Shown here: piece by piece, positions 13,201 through 23,045 of the stretch
How the letters are laid out: each line of letters starts with the position of its first letter
How positions within the stretch are numbered: the first letter of the stretch is position 1
NCBI GenBank assembly: GCA_036735565.1
Contig: DAINOC010000003.1
Span: 3,683-67,682 of the forward strand
DNA: 64,000 nucleotides
DNA from: Coraliomargarita_B sp036735565
GTDB taxonomy: Bacteria; Verrucomicrobiota; Verrucomicrobiia; Opitutales; Coraliomargaritaceae
Reading direction: 5' to 3'
Made by a program: the position numbers and the translations under genes
Notes under the pieces: model-generated
Seen by the model: only the letters and a program-made list of their open reading frames with translations
Told to the model about the DNA's origin: nothing
The model's database searches: none

Positions 13201-16200
13201 CAGTTGATTCAGATCGACGCCTTCAAGTTCAGTAAACTGTGATAACGCATCGGTATCGAGATCGAGGGCGACGGTCGCGATGGTCCCCGTCGTGTAGATC
13301 AAGTCGAGGCGATAGGACTGAAGGGTTGCGTCCCAGGCCAACTGAACATCAGACTGGGCGGCACCAATTGCGGTGGCTACCTTACTGCTCAGCTCGTTGG
13401 CCGATTCCGCGGGGTTCAACAGCAAGTTGTTGATGCGGGCTCCCATCCCGCTTGTTACCGACCAAAGATCCGCCAGGGACTGGTTGATCATGGGCAGAGT
13501 TAGGGCAAATGGTCCGTTGGCCAGGGCTTCGAGGTCAGCAAAAAGACGGGAAACAGCGAAAAGCGCATCGACAACGGTCTGATTCGAGAAGCCGGTCTGT
13601 AGTCCAACCGCACCGAAGGAAGCGAGATCGGGAAGCAGTGCGATGACGGCATAGTTGGGGTTATTTCTTAGAGCGAGGCTCTCGATGATTAAATCCTCAC
13701 CACTAGCGACAAACCGGTAATTCGCCGAGATGTCGGTCGGCACGCCGGGGGTTAATTCAAATTCTGCGGTGGTGAGCGCGGCATTGAAATCAGCAACAAG
13801 ATCGGCGAATGTCGTATTGTTGGCGGTGTCTGCGGCCGTTACGGTGACCGAGAATTTGTTTTCTCCGTCAAAGAAGGTGATCGTTTCATCTTGCGACAAC
13901 TCGCCAGTGGAAACTCCGCTCTCAAATACTTCAAAAAAGAGTGGTAGCGGAAGTCCGAGAGGGGCAAACACCTCTGCCTGGGTTGCATAGAAGTCGGCAA
14001 TCGTGATCGAAACCGTAGCCGAAGAATTGATGGGGCCTACGCTGGCACTTAGATCGCCTAGGATCAATGCGGCCCCTGGTGTGCTCGTTGGTGTGAATGT
14101 GGTTGTTAGTGCGGCAGCGGGATCCGAAAGCAGATTGACGCTGGGAATGAGTCCATTGAGACTGAGCTCAAATTCGGATTCGAAATCAGTTCCGACGAGT
14201 TCACCGAAGCTCACCTCGTTGAATCCAATTCGCATGGTTCCCGTCGTGTCGGGAAATGAGTAAGCGACTTTGCCCGCGGCAAATGGCTTGCCCGAGACGG
14301 GCCCGATCTCAGCCGGGGCACCAATGGCCTGGGCACTGATCCTTGTCGTTCCACCGGGCGCAGTTCCGTTATCGGAGGCACCTGTAAATTTTAATTCGGT
14401 GATGAAGGTGGATGCATCACTCGCGAAGATCGTTGAAGCAAATGGCCAGGAGGTCGCCGGGGGACCGGTTGCATAGATATAAAAGGCGCTCTTGTTTTCA
14501 CCTATGCTCGTAGCGAATGCCGCATTGGCCAACGACGTGATTTCGTCATCAGTTTCGATTTGTCCATTTCCATTGAGGTCTATCCGCGCTTCAGCCATCG
14601 ACTGATTAATCAGTGCGATCAACTGGCCGAAGTTAGTGAAGGAAGTGGTGTCATCCGCGTCGACAAAAAGCAGATAGTTGGTTCCATTGATCACGAAGGC
14701 GACCGTCAGATCGGTTGATAAAACTCCGTCCGTATGGGTTATGGCATTTCCTGCCGCCGTGCTTACCCGAAAAGCATTGGTCAGCTGGATCGTATTGCCA
14801 TTTGCCCGCGCGATGAACTGTGACTCCGTCAGGTTTTCATTAGTGCTTGTCCGGAGGTTTTGTGCGTTCGTGAGCGCGAGATTGATATCGGCGACCAAAT
14901 CCTGGAGGGAATCATTTCCGGTCGTTGAGCTTGCAGTCACGCTGATCTGGTAAGATTCGCCTAGAACAAACTGCAGATCGAAAACAGCGTTTTGGGTCAG
15001 CACGAAGGAATCGGCCGAACCAAAGGTGCCGCTTGTGAATGAAATTGGCTCAGCTGGAGCAAGCACGAACTCCACGGCAAAATTGATTTCAAGCCCGCCC
15101 ACCGTCATGGTTATTTCAGTCGTGCCGTCGATACTGATCGCGCTGACTTGCGTCGAATTGTAGGGGATATTGAGGTCGGCCGTCAGCGATTCCGAACCGG
15201 CGAGTGTTGCCGAGTATTCAAAGCGAACGCGGTTCGTCGCGGGATCGTAGGAAGCGACGTCTGGATTTCGTGCAATGATCGAGGAGTCGGCAAAGTCAGC
15301 GAATGTCCGCAGGTCGACCGGGCGAATGCTGCTCGAACTGGCACCTGCCGTGAACCCGAAGGGAATAACTTGATGAGCGGTGGCCTGAGAAACAATCGTG
15401 GCTTCCAAATCGCCCGAGCTTGCTACGAAGCGGAGGTATTGCAGCCCGGCGACTTCGGAGGCGTTGGGATCGGCGACCGGCGTCCCATCGGCAAGAACGG
15501 TTACTGCGCGGATCACATTGGCGCCGAAAGCGGTATCCAACTGCCCTTGGAGGGTCGAAAGAAAGGCGGTAATATCTGCTGCGCTACCGCTTCCAGCTGT
15601 CGCGCTGATCGTAGCCGTTGTTCCGTCCTTGGTGAGCGAAATCGAGGCTGCTTTGATCAAAGGAAGCAAAAGCGGCATTGAGGCAGTGATCCGCTCACCT
15701 TCGTTGGTAACACTATTTCCAGATGTCACGGCCTCGAGTAAACTGAGGCTGCTTCCACTCAAAATTTTAAACTGGGTCAAGTCACCCGGAGCTCCCGGAT
15801 GGGGGAGTATTTTTATCGAAGTAATCCCGCTTGGGGCTGCGGAGTAAAATGCTAGCGAACCCGAGGAGTCGAGCACGCGCAACTCATCAAACAGTGCCTT
15901 GTAGGGGTTCGCTGCCGCGACGTTATCGATCTGGGCTTGGATCGCGTTCAGCCAATCCGCAAGTGTTTGGCGGGTGCTGCTAAGATCTCCGAAGGGCAGT
16001 CCGCCAGAGATCGCCGGGATGTCGATCTCGGCATAGCTGCCCAGATCATTGTTCAGAACGATTGCGAAGCGGAAGCGTTGATTCAGCAGTGTGCTTGCGA
16101 AATTTGTCCAGAATGTTCCATTTTGGAAGTTCGGGTCATTTTGAATGGTCGTTAGCGCCTGGTCACCAGGAGTCACGAGCAGTTGGTCATAGGCATCGAC

Positions 16201-18789
16201 AAGGGAACCGATGTCGCTGTTAAATAGATCCGACCACGAGAAAATACTTCCGAAGTCGATTTGCTGACCATTGGCATCAACGATGAATGGCAAAGGTTGC
16301 CCGAGAAGATCCGATCCGCTGCCCTCCACTGAATTGTAGGTAAAGCCAGCGTCGAGGATGCCCTGGATGACATCTTCCGGCGTAAGCAGGATGAAGGCGC
16401 GGAGGTTGTCGAAGTCGGTCGCGGTGTAGGTTGGACGCGTTGCGTCGAACAAATCGTTATCACTGACCTGCAACCGGGCATCGTCGGCGACGGTAGCACC
16501 GAAAAGAGTCGCATCGATAATGATGTCCAGAGTGACGGAGCTGTCACCAAGGGCGAAATTGGCAAAATTGGATCCATTTTTGGTCCAGCCATCCAAGGTG
16601 CGTGATCTATTGTTCGAACTATCAAAGACCGCGTCGATCTCTACCGAAACCGCCCCGGACATTCCGTCGGTCATCCCGCGCACCATACCGACCTCTATAC
16701 CGGTATCAATATTTTCGAAATCGTAGGTGATCACGCCCTTTGCCTCGTCGATCACGAGTCGGGTGAGGTTGTCCGCGAGCACGCCTCCTGTGTAGGCTGC
16801 AGCGTTCAGCTCAAAGCGGAGATCGAAGGCGACCGAGCTATCGACGGAAAAGCTTGGCGGGTTCACCAAAGAAAGACCAAGGTCTTCTTTGAGGGTGCCA
16901 AAATCGAGTTCGAAATTTCCAAAGCTCTTCGATTGATCCACTGCGATGCGGATTTCGTAACCACCCGAACCGAAAGTTGAGGACGTGCCGAGCGTCACGT
17001 TCACCGAACCGGTCGTCCCATATATGGAAACTATTTGATCGATCCGGGTGGTCAGGCTCGCCGAAAGACCATTCAGACTTACCGGATTTCCGGCCAGGAA
17101 GCTATCGATGGTGCTTTCGACGTTAAAAAACAGTGCGAATTGATTTGGCTGGAGTGAGTTTCCGAAATCGGCGGATGAATTACCATTGCTATCAAAAACC
17201 TGGGGGTAAAACAGGTCGCGAATTGTATTCTGCACATAGGGGATGACCTCCGTGCTGTCCCATAGTGTGAAATACTTGTTACGGGTAGCTTCATCGCCAG
17301 GCCATCCCTTCAGCCCGAGGTCGGCGTAGAATCCGTTGAGGATATCACCAAACTCGGCAAGCGCATCCTGAATACCCTGGGCGAGTTCGATGCGGATCGA
17401 GGAACTCGCACTTTGCGACCCGGCGGAGTCAGTCACGGTCCACTGGATGCTGCGATTGGCGCCGGAGATAGTGGCTGGCGAGGTGTTATCGAAAGTGACC
17501 TGACGAAGGAGGCTTTGGTATTGGGCGGCGGTAGCGCTTCCGGTAAACGTTAGAATCCCACCGGACAAACTCCAGGAGATCGTGCCGCTTGTTCCGGTGG
17601 TATTGCCATTCACCCCGAGGCGGTCATTTGCTTCAAGACCCGAATTGATGCGGACCGTAGCAGAGGTCACCGGACGGGCGAAGTGGTTAGCCGGATCAGC
17701 ATCCGAAGTGTCGATGCTGGGCGTAACCGTGAGATCAGAGTCAAGCACGACTTCATTCCCGGCAACCAGAGTATTCTCGAAAAGCACCTCGCCGCCAACG
17801 TTCCCAATCGTGGGGTCGATCAGGATAGGGTAAAGTGCATCGGCATCGCTGACAATAATGAGCAGGTCCCCGTCGGCATCCAGTTCGAAGCGGGCATCCA
17901 GCTCGCGGTTAGCCGAATCAATGGTGAATAGATCGCCGTAAGAAAAAATGGTGCCGTCTGAATCGAGGATGAAGTAGGCTTCCCCATCGGCAATAAAGGC
18001 CGTTGCGCCGCTCACTTCGAGATTCAGGATGAGATCTCCAGAGCCGGCAACTGACTCATAGACTGCGAAGTCTTGGCGGTAACCCGTTTCCAAAACATAA
18101 AAATCTTCTCGCAGTGTTCCCCTCTCGATCGAGTATTTAAGCGCATCCTGGCTCAATTCACCCGTTGGGGAGATGAGCTGCACGGTGCCGTCAGCACGAC
18201 GCAACTCGGTGGGCGTGATCGAGAAACCTCCCGCGTCGGAATCGCTGCCGGGGCCGTAGAAGCGGGCACCATCGGAACGAATGACCAGCGTCAAATCAGA
18301 GAGTGGTGCAAATAGATTGAATCTTTCCGGCGACGCCGTCTCCGAAGCGTATCCCAGATTCTCGGAGCCCGAATCATCCACCGGAGCACTCGAAAGGTCA
18401 CTCGATAGGTCCCCTCCGGCTCCAGATAATTCATCGCCGGAAGCAACGGTTACCGAGTCTTCGGAAGTGGACTCAGCGGCATCATCCTGCGACGCCTGTA
18501 TACTACCTGAGAGGGCTTCCCCGCCCGGAGCAAACTCAAGAATCGACCCTTCTCCCTGGGCGATAAGGGTCGAGAAGACGCCTTCGTCGCTCTCCTCGCC
18601 GCCGCCCGCAGCCTCGGCAGTCCCCTCGAAACTAACTGTCTCCGTCGTCCGGTAAAGGTCCGTAGGGTAGAGGTCCGTAGGGATGCTTTCAAAAACGTCG
18701 TCAAACATGGCTCCGTCCATCACCGAAGCCGAAAGCAGCACGCGTGCTTCCAAATGTTCTACGGCAAATGATGGTTGAGACCGGGGCAT
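1..18789 (-). CDS. Giant LEPR-XLL surface protein (3' end outside window)
   Basis: Open from an ATG at 18789 to the window edge, interrupted only by a 100-N gap, so at least about 6,200 residues. The N-terminus has the motif LEARVLLSA near residue 13, matching the LEPR-XLL sorting motif of very large planctomycete and verrucomicrobial proteins. Acidic Ser/Gly-rich sequence follows, then cadherin-like beta modules. A large central part has no domain I can name. RTX-like Ca-binding GGxGNDT repeats lie near residues 3090-3170 (about 9300-9515). Repeats of the form GGxGY...P.V.I lie at about 6500-8830. A C-terminal array of filamentous-haemagglutinin-like repeats, about 225 residues each, covers roughly 1-4200. 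No transmembrane segment or enzyme motif was recognised. Probably an exported adhesin or S-layer-like fibre; this role is inferred. It lies 107 bp downstream of, and on the same strand as, the SecA-like gene. The reading frame changes across the N gap because the gap length is a placeholder. Confidence 0.88.
1397..1496. other. Assembly gap (100 N) inside the repeat array
   Basis: Exactly 100 Ns, a conventional unknown-length placeholder. The 27-bp sequence at 1343-1369 recurs identically at 1555-1581 on the other side, so the assembler stopped inside a repeat. The giant reading frame is open on both sides but in different phases. The true gap length must therefore be 2 modulo 3 for the gene to be intact. 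Confidence 0.95.
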
Positions 18790-18831
18790 CTATCCACGTT
18801 TTTGTTTTTAATAGTGCCTATTAGCAAGCAA

Positions 18832-18861
18832 TTTTTACATCTAATTTAACTGCGTTTTCAA
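18832..18861 (-). promoter_or_regulatory. Candidate promoter for the giant gene
   Basis: The 107-bp spacer between the SecA-like gene and the giant gene is much more AT-rich than its surroundings. On the minus strand it contains TTGAAA (18861-18856), an 18-bp spacer and TAAAAA (18837-18832) preceded by TG. This would let the giant gene be transcribed apart from the secretion operon. The boxes match only loosely and promoter rules for this phylum are not well known. Confidence 0.3.
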
Positions 18862-18896
18862 CGCCCGGCACGCCGCGTCTTCGCGATTCCGGTGGC

Positions 18897-20876
18897 TTAT
18901 GTGCCGATTCGGTCGAGGCTGCGGTTCATGAGGCGCTCGCTCATATCCGTATCCTGCCTCAAAAGGATGATCCGCTGATTGCGGCTCTTTGCGGCGGCCC
19001 GCCACTGCGCGACGGAAAACGCGAGGCGTCGGAAACCAATGAGCAGGAGCAGCTTCCGTAGGAGGCTCGGCAGGAACCGGCGGAAGACCTCATCTTCGTG
19101 GCAGGCATAGCGCACCGTTGAGCCAGGCTCTCCCTGTCGTCCCGCGCGCCCCATCAATTGCCGGTCGACACGTCGTGACTCATGCGGCTCGGAGACGATC
19201 ACATGGAGCCCCCCCGAGGCAGCGACCTTTCGATCGATTTTGATATCGGTGCCCCGGCCGGCCATATTTGTTGAGATCGTGATGCGTCCCTCTCGACCGG
19301 CTCCCGCAATAATAGCGGCTTCATCAGCGTGCCGGACGGCATTCAGCACCTCGCACTCCAAGCCATGATGGCGCAATTCCTGAGCAATTCGCTCACTGGC
19401 GGATATACTCCGGGTGCCCACGAGGATCGGGCGTCTGCTCGTCCGCAGAGCCAGGACCTCGTTCGCCAAGGCCCGGTACTTCTCCGACTCCGTCGAAAAA
19501 ACGCGCAGAGGTTGATCCTGCCGCAAATTTGGCCGGTGCCGAGGAACCTCGATGAAGGGCAGGCGATAGATTCGCCAGAATTCGATCGCTGCCTCGCGTG
19601 CCGTGCCGGTGATTCCCGCCAAATGTCGGAAAAGGCGGTAAAAGCGCTGGAAACTCAGTCGTGCCAGAGTCTCGGATGGGGTGGATATCTCGAGCGACTC
19701 TTTGGCCTCAACCGCTTGGTGCAGGCCCAATCGCCATGAGCGTCCGGGCATCTTTCGCCCGGTAAATTCATCGACGATCACCAGATTATCTTTATCGATG
19801 ACGTATTGACTGCCCTCGGAAAAAAAATGGCGCGCCTGCAGCGCCGTCACAACGAGATCACTCATCCAGGCCGGCGCGGCAAGTAGCCCTGTCTGTCCGC
19901 TCGACCAATCGCGCACCTTCATGCGGCCCTGCGGCGTCAGCTCAATATCCTTTTGGCGTTCATCGACTTCGTAATCGTCACCGGGTAGAAAAGAGGCAGC
20001 GACTTTATGCGCTCCCAGGGTAGCCTCGCGGATGGTATTGTTTTCAACCTGACGGCTGATGATGAGCGGTGTCACCGCCTCATCGATGAGCTGATTATCC
20101 GCCTCATCGACAAAAGCCGTGTGGATCCCCCGCAGGACCGCCTGTGCGGTAGACCCGCGCCCACGCAACCGCCCGATTGAACGGAGTGGTGCATAAGCTT
20201 GCTCGCCGAGGAGAATGCGATCGCGGAGGAAGTCAGCCACGAGCTCCTTGCCCGTGCAATAGACGACAGAGCAGCGATAGGTGCTTTGCCGGCTAATCGG
20301 GTCCATCCGGGAGTCGATTGCGCCGACCGTCAACCCGCAGTATTCATAAAATCGCTCCAGCTCTGTCGCGTCTCGCCCAGCCAGGTAGTCATTTGCCGTG
20401 ATGATATGCACTGGGCGGCCCGACCAGCCCGCGGCCGCCGCAGCGAGCGCAATCGTAAAGGTCTTGCCCTCACCCGTCGCCATCTCTGCCAGTGAGCCCC
20501 GTGCGAGTGCCAGCGCTCCCATGAGCTGCGTGCGATAGGGTGTGATGCCCATTGACTTGGTGAGGGCTCCTGCCAGGCAGGGCAAGGCGTCAGCAAAACC
20601 CTCCGCCCAGCGATTGCCAAGGGCTTTAAGTCGACGGTGTTCCGCTGCCAATGCACGGCGGACCTCGCTCTCACTCGCCGTATGGAAGTTTTGGTGGAAC
20701 ACCGACTCGCACTCACCCGCCACTAACCAGAGCCGATCAGAATGAACTTTGCGCGAGTGCCACCGGCCAATCCAACTATCGACCCAAGCATCCAAGCCCT
20801 CCGGAATCGGCTCGAGTTCGGGAATGTCCGTCTTTCGGACATCACGCATGGGCAGATCTTTAACCGGTCGGGCCAT
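18897..20876 (-). CDS. Short SecA-like ATPase, putative motor for giant-protein export
   Basis: 659 residues. The SecA DEAD motor is intact: Walker A MATGEGKT (GEGKT at 135-139), Walker B VDEAD (DEAD at 257-260) followed by the SecA signature LIDEAVTPLIIS, motif ITGTA, motif V TNMAGRGTDI and motif VI QLMGRAGRQGEPGS. Housekeeping SecA is about 850-900 residues. This protein ends soon after the second helicase domain, so the helical scaffold/wing region and the C-terminal zinc finger used for SecB and lipid binding are largely missing. It has about 100 extra N-terminal residues of unknown role. It starts 3 bp after the M50 gene stop codon and precedes the giant gene. I infer a specialised translocation ATPase, not the housekeeping SecA. 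Confidence 0.85.
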   Translation of the reverse strand: MARPVKDLPMRDVRKTDIPELEPIPEGLDAWVDSWIGRWHSRKVHSDRLWLVAGECESVFHQNFHTASESEVRRALAAEHRRLKALGNRWAEGFADALPCLAGALTKSMGITPYRTQLMGALALARGSLAEMATGEGKTFTIALAAAAAGWSGRPVHIITANDYLAGRDATELERFYEYCGLTVGAIDSRMDPISRQSTYRCSVVYCTGKELVADFLRDRILLGEQAYAPLRSIGRLRGRGSTAQAVLRGIHTAFVDEADNQLIDEAVTPLIISRQVENNTIREATLGAHKVAASFLPGDDYEVDERQKDIELTPQGRMKVRDWSSGQTGLLAAPAWMSDLVVTALQARHFFSEGSQYVIDKDNLVIVDEFTGRKMPGRSWRLGLHQAVEAKESLEISTPSETLARLSFQRFYRLFRHLAGITGTAREAAIEFWRIYRLPFIEVPRHRPNLRQDQPLRVFSTESEKYRALANEVLALRTSRRPILVGTRSISASERIAQELRHHGLECEVLNAVRHADEAAIIAGAGREGRITISTNMAGRGTDIKIDRKVAASGGLHVIVSEPHESRRVDRQLMGRAGRQGEPGSTVRYACHEDEVFRRFLPSLLRKLLLLIGFRRLAFSVAQWRAAAKSRNQRIILLRQDTDMSERLMNRSLDRIGT

Positions 20877-20879
20877 CGC

Positions 20880-23036
20880 TTAAATCTTGAAGCGTCGCTG
20901 CAAAAGCTGGCGGAGGTCCTCCAGCCATTGCTGTAGCAAAGGCATGGGCGGCGCGTCAAACCGGGCGATCCCGGTGCGACCATGCCAGAAAGCACCGCGC
21001 TCTGCCGGGATGGTCCCGACCACGAGGAAAAAAGGCTCATAGGTGCGCAGGCCGGTCTGGTCATTATCGGCCAACCGGACGCTGCCACCAGAGGGCCAGC
21101 CCAGCGCGGGACTGGGCAGGAAGTCCTGCCGACCCGGGATCAGCCGCACGGAGACCGGCTCGTAGGACTGCGATGCCGAGCCTTTGAACCGAACCTCAAA
21201 CTTTGTCTCTTCTCCAGTAAACAGCTTACTGGCATCGCTTTGCGAAACAACGGCTCGAAACTCCCAGTCGCGCCCACCGACGACCTCGCCAATCAAATCG
21301 CCCCGCCCCAACCAGCGACCATCCATGGCATGGGCCCCTAAAAGCATCAACCGCCCGCTCGCCGGAGCCTGAACTTCAAGCGCAGCCAGCCGCTGAAGAC
21401 GTTCTTCCAGTTTCGTCTCCGTCACGATCCGCCGCTCCGCGAGTGGTGCCAGCTCGGAAGGCGACTCCGAAAAACTCTTCCGCTCCAGCGCGGCGATCTG
21501 GGCCAACTCCGCCCGTAGATCGGCAATTTCCAAAATCAGCTCCGGATTTTGCATCTTGAACAAAGGCTGGCCGGCCTCGACCACCGCATCGGGATCGTAG
21601 CGGCCCGCCGTTTGCACCATGCCCGACGCTCCGGTTAAGATGTACTGGGACTCGGAAGCCTTGATCACCCCCGGCGCGCGGAAGTGATAAGGAAACGGCA
21701 CCACCCCGAGCAGAATAAACAGCGCTGCCAAGACCCCTGCGGTCACCCCGATGGCACGGACTCGCACCGGCTCGATCCGGGCTTCGGTGAGCAGAAAGCG
21801 AAGACCCTTGTATAGCGGCATAACCAAAAAGCCGATAATGGTCAGCACCGCTGCCAGAAAACCGAGCCCGAAAAACTTATCCGCCACAAAGATGATGATC
21901 GTGAAGGTAATGAAAAAACGGTAAATCAGCGCACTGATCCCAAAAAGCCCCAACCAGGTGGCCTCGCCCTTCGAATCGGCTGGGCTATGGGCCAGTTTGC
22001 CGCCAAAAGCGTAACGCTCGATCCAGTAAAACCACTGTCGGCTGGAGCGCGGCTGCAGATTAGGCGAATCCGTTAGATCCGAAAGAATATAGTATCCGTC
22101 AAAACGAAGCAACGGGTTCAAGTTGAACAAGAGCGTCGATACCGAAGCGACAATCATCACGTTGTAAGCCAGCGCATTGACCAGCCCGGGGCCCGTCAGC
22201 GTCCAGACAAAAGCGGCCAGTGAGGCAAAAAACAGCTCCACCACCATTCCGGCCGCGCCCACCCAGACCCGCTTCCACCGCTCGCGAAAGGCCCAGGCTG
22301 CCGTCGCATCGACGAAGGGGAATGGCGTGAAGACCAGGAAGGTAATACCCATTCGATGCACCTCGCCGCCGAAACGTTTGACCGCGTAGGCGTGGCCCAT
22401 TTCGTGGATCAGCTTGGTCACCGCGAACGAGGCATAGAGCAGAAAAAGATTCGACGGATCGAGAATACCGCTGCTCTGGTCAGTCGCACGCCCCCAGTTG
22501 GCGATGACCGCTGCAAGCGCACCGACTCCAGCCAGGGCCCAAAGAATCGACCCAAAGATACCCAGGAAAGGACGGACGAACTCGATCGTGCGATTCAGAA
22601 ATGCATCCGGATCCCAGAGCGGGATACGCAGAAAGAAGATCCCGAAGATTCGAGCCTTCCACTCGTTGGCTTTGCGCTTTTTCAAGCGCTTGAAGAGTTG
22701 CGAGACATCCGCCGGAACATCCGAGAGGATGAGGTTGCTGTTATACAGCTGGGCCAACATCTGCACGACCTCTGCTTGCCCGGGGGCCCGGTCGCCATTG
22801 CGATCGAGACAGGATTGCCAGATCGCTTCCACGCTCACCCGCCCATCCAGGCGGGAAATGAAGTCCCATGCCTCGGGCCGGAAGCGAAAATATTGATCTC
22901 CGTAAGCATCGTGCGCGATAAACCAGACCTCACCACGAAAATACTGCTTATGCACCGTGACCGATGGTCGAAGCCGGATTTGCTGCCCCGCTACGCGGTG
23001 CCAGGATTCGCTGAAAAGTGACCGCTCTCTTGCCAT
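20880..23036 (-). CDS. PqqD-like / M50 site-2 protease / HlyD fusion membrane protein
   Basis: 718 residues in three parts. Residues about 20-110 resemble PqqD-type peptide-binding domains. A multi-pass membrane M50 metalloprotease spans about 150-430, with zinc motif HEMGH at 211-215 and the second-site motif NPLLRFDGYY at 307-316, whose Asp313 would be the third metal ligand. A HlyD-like adaptor part follows a further transmembrane segment from about 430. All expected catalytic residues are present. The gene starts with ATG preceded by GCGAGGACG, one of the few Shine-Dalgarno-like sites in the window. It lies 9 bp after the GAF-adaptor gene and 3 bp before the SecA-like gene. Likely role, inferred: bind and process the leader of the exported giant protein and link the inner membrane to the adaptor chain. 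Confidence 0.85.
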   Translation of the reverse strand: MARERSLFSESWHRVAGQQIRLRPSVTVHKQYFRGEVWFIAHDAYGDQYFRFRPEAWDFISRLDGRVSVEAIWQSCLDRNGDRAPGQAEVVQMLAQLYNSNLILSDVPADVSQLFKRLKKRKANEWKARIFGIFFLRIPLWDPDAFLNRTIEFVRPFLGIFGSILWALAGVGALAAVIANWGRATDQSSGILDPSNLFLLYASFAVTKLIHEMGHAYAVKRFGGEVHRMGITFLVFTPFPFVDATAAWAFRERWKRVWVGAAGMVVELFFASLAAFVWTLTGPGLVNALAYNVMIVASVSTLLFNLNPLLRFDGYYILSDLTDSPNLQPRSSRQWFYWIERYAFGGKLAHSPADSKGEATWLGLFGISALIYRFFITFTIIIFVADKFFGLGFLAAVLTIIGFLVMPLYKGLRFLLTEARIEPVRVRAIGVTAGVLAALFILLGVVPFPYHFRAPGVIKASESQYILTGASGMVQTAGRYDPDAVVEAGQPLFKMQNPELILEIADLRAELAQIAALERKSFSESPSELAPLAERRIVTETKLEERLQRLAALEVQAPASGRLMLLGAHAMDGRWLGRGDLIGEVVGGRDWEFRAVVSQSDASKLFTGEETKFEVRFKGSASQSYEPVSVRLIPGRQDFLPSPALGWPSGGSVRLADNDQTGLRTYEPFFLVVGTIPAERGAFWHGRTGIARFDAPPMPLLQQWLEDLRQLLQRRFKI

Positions 23037-23045
23037 CGTCCTCGC

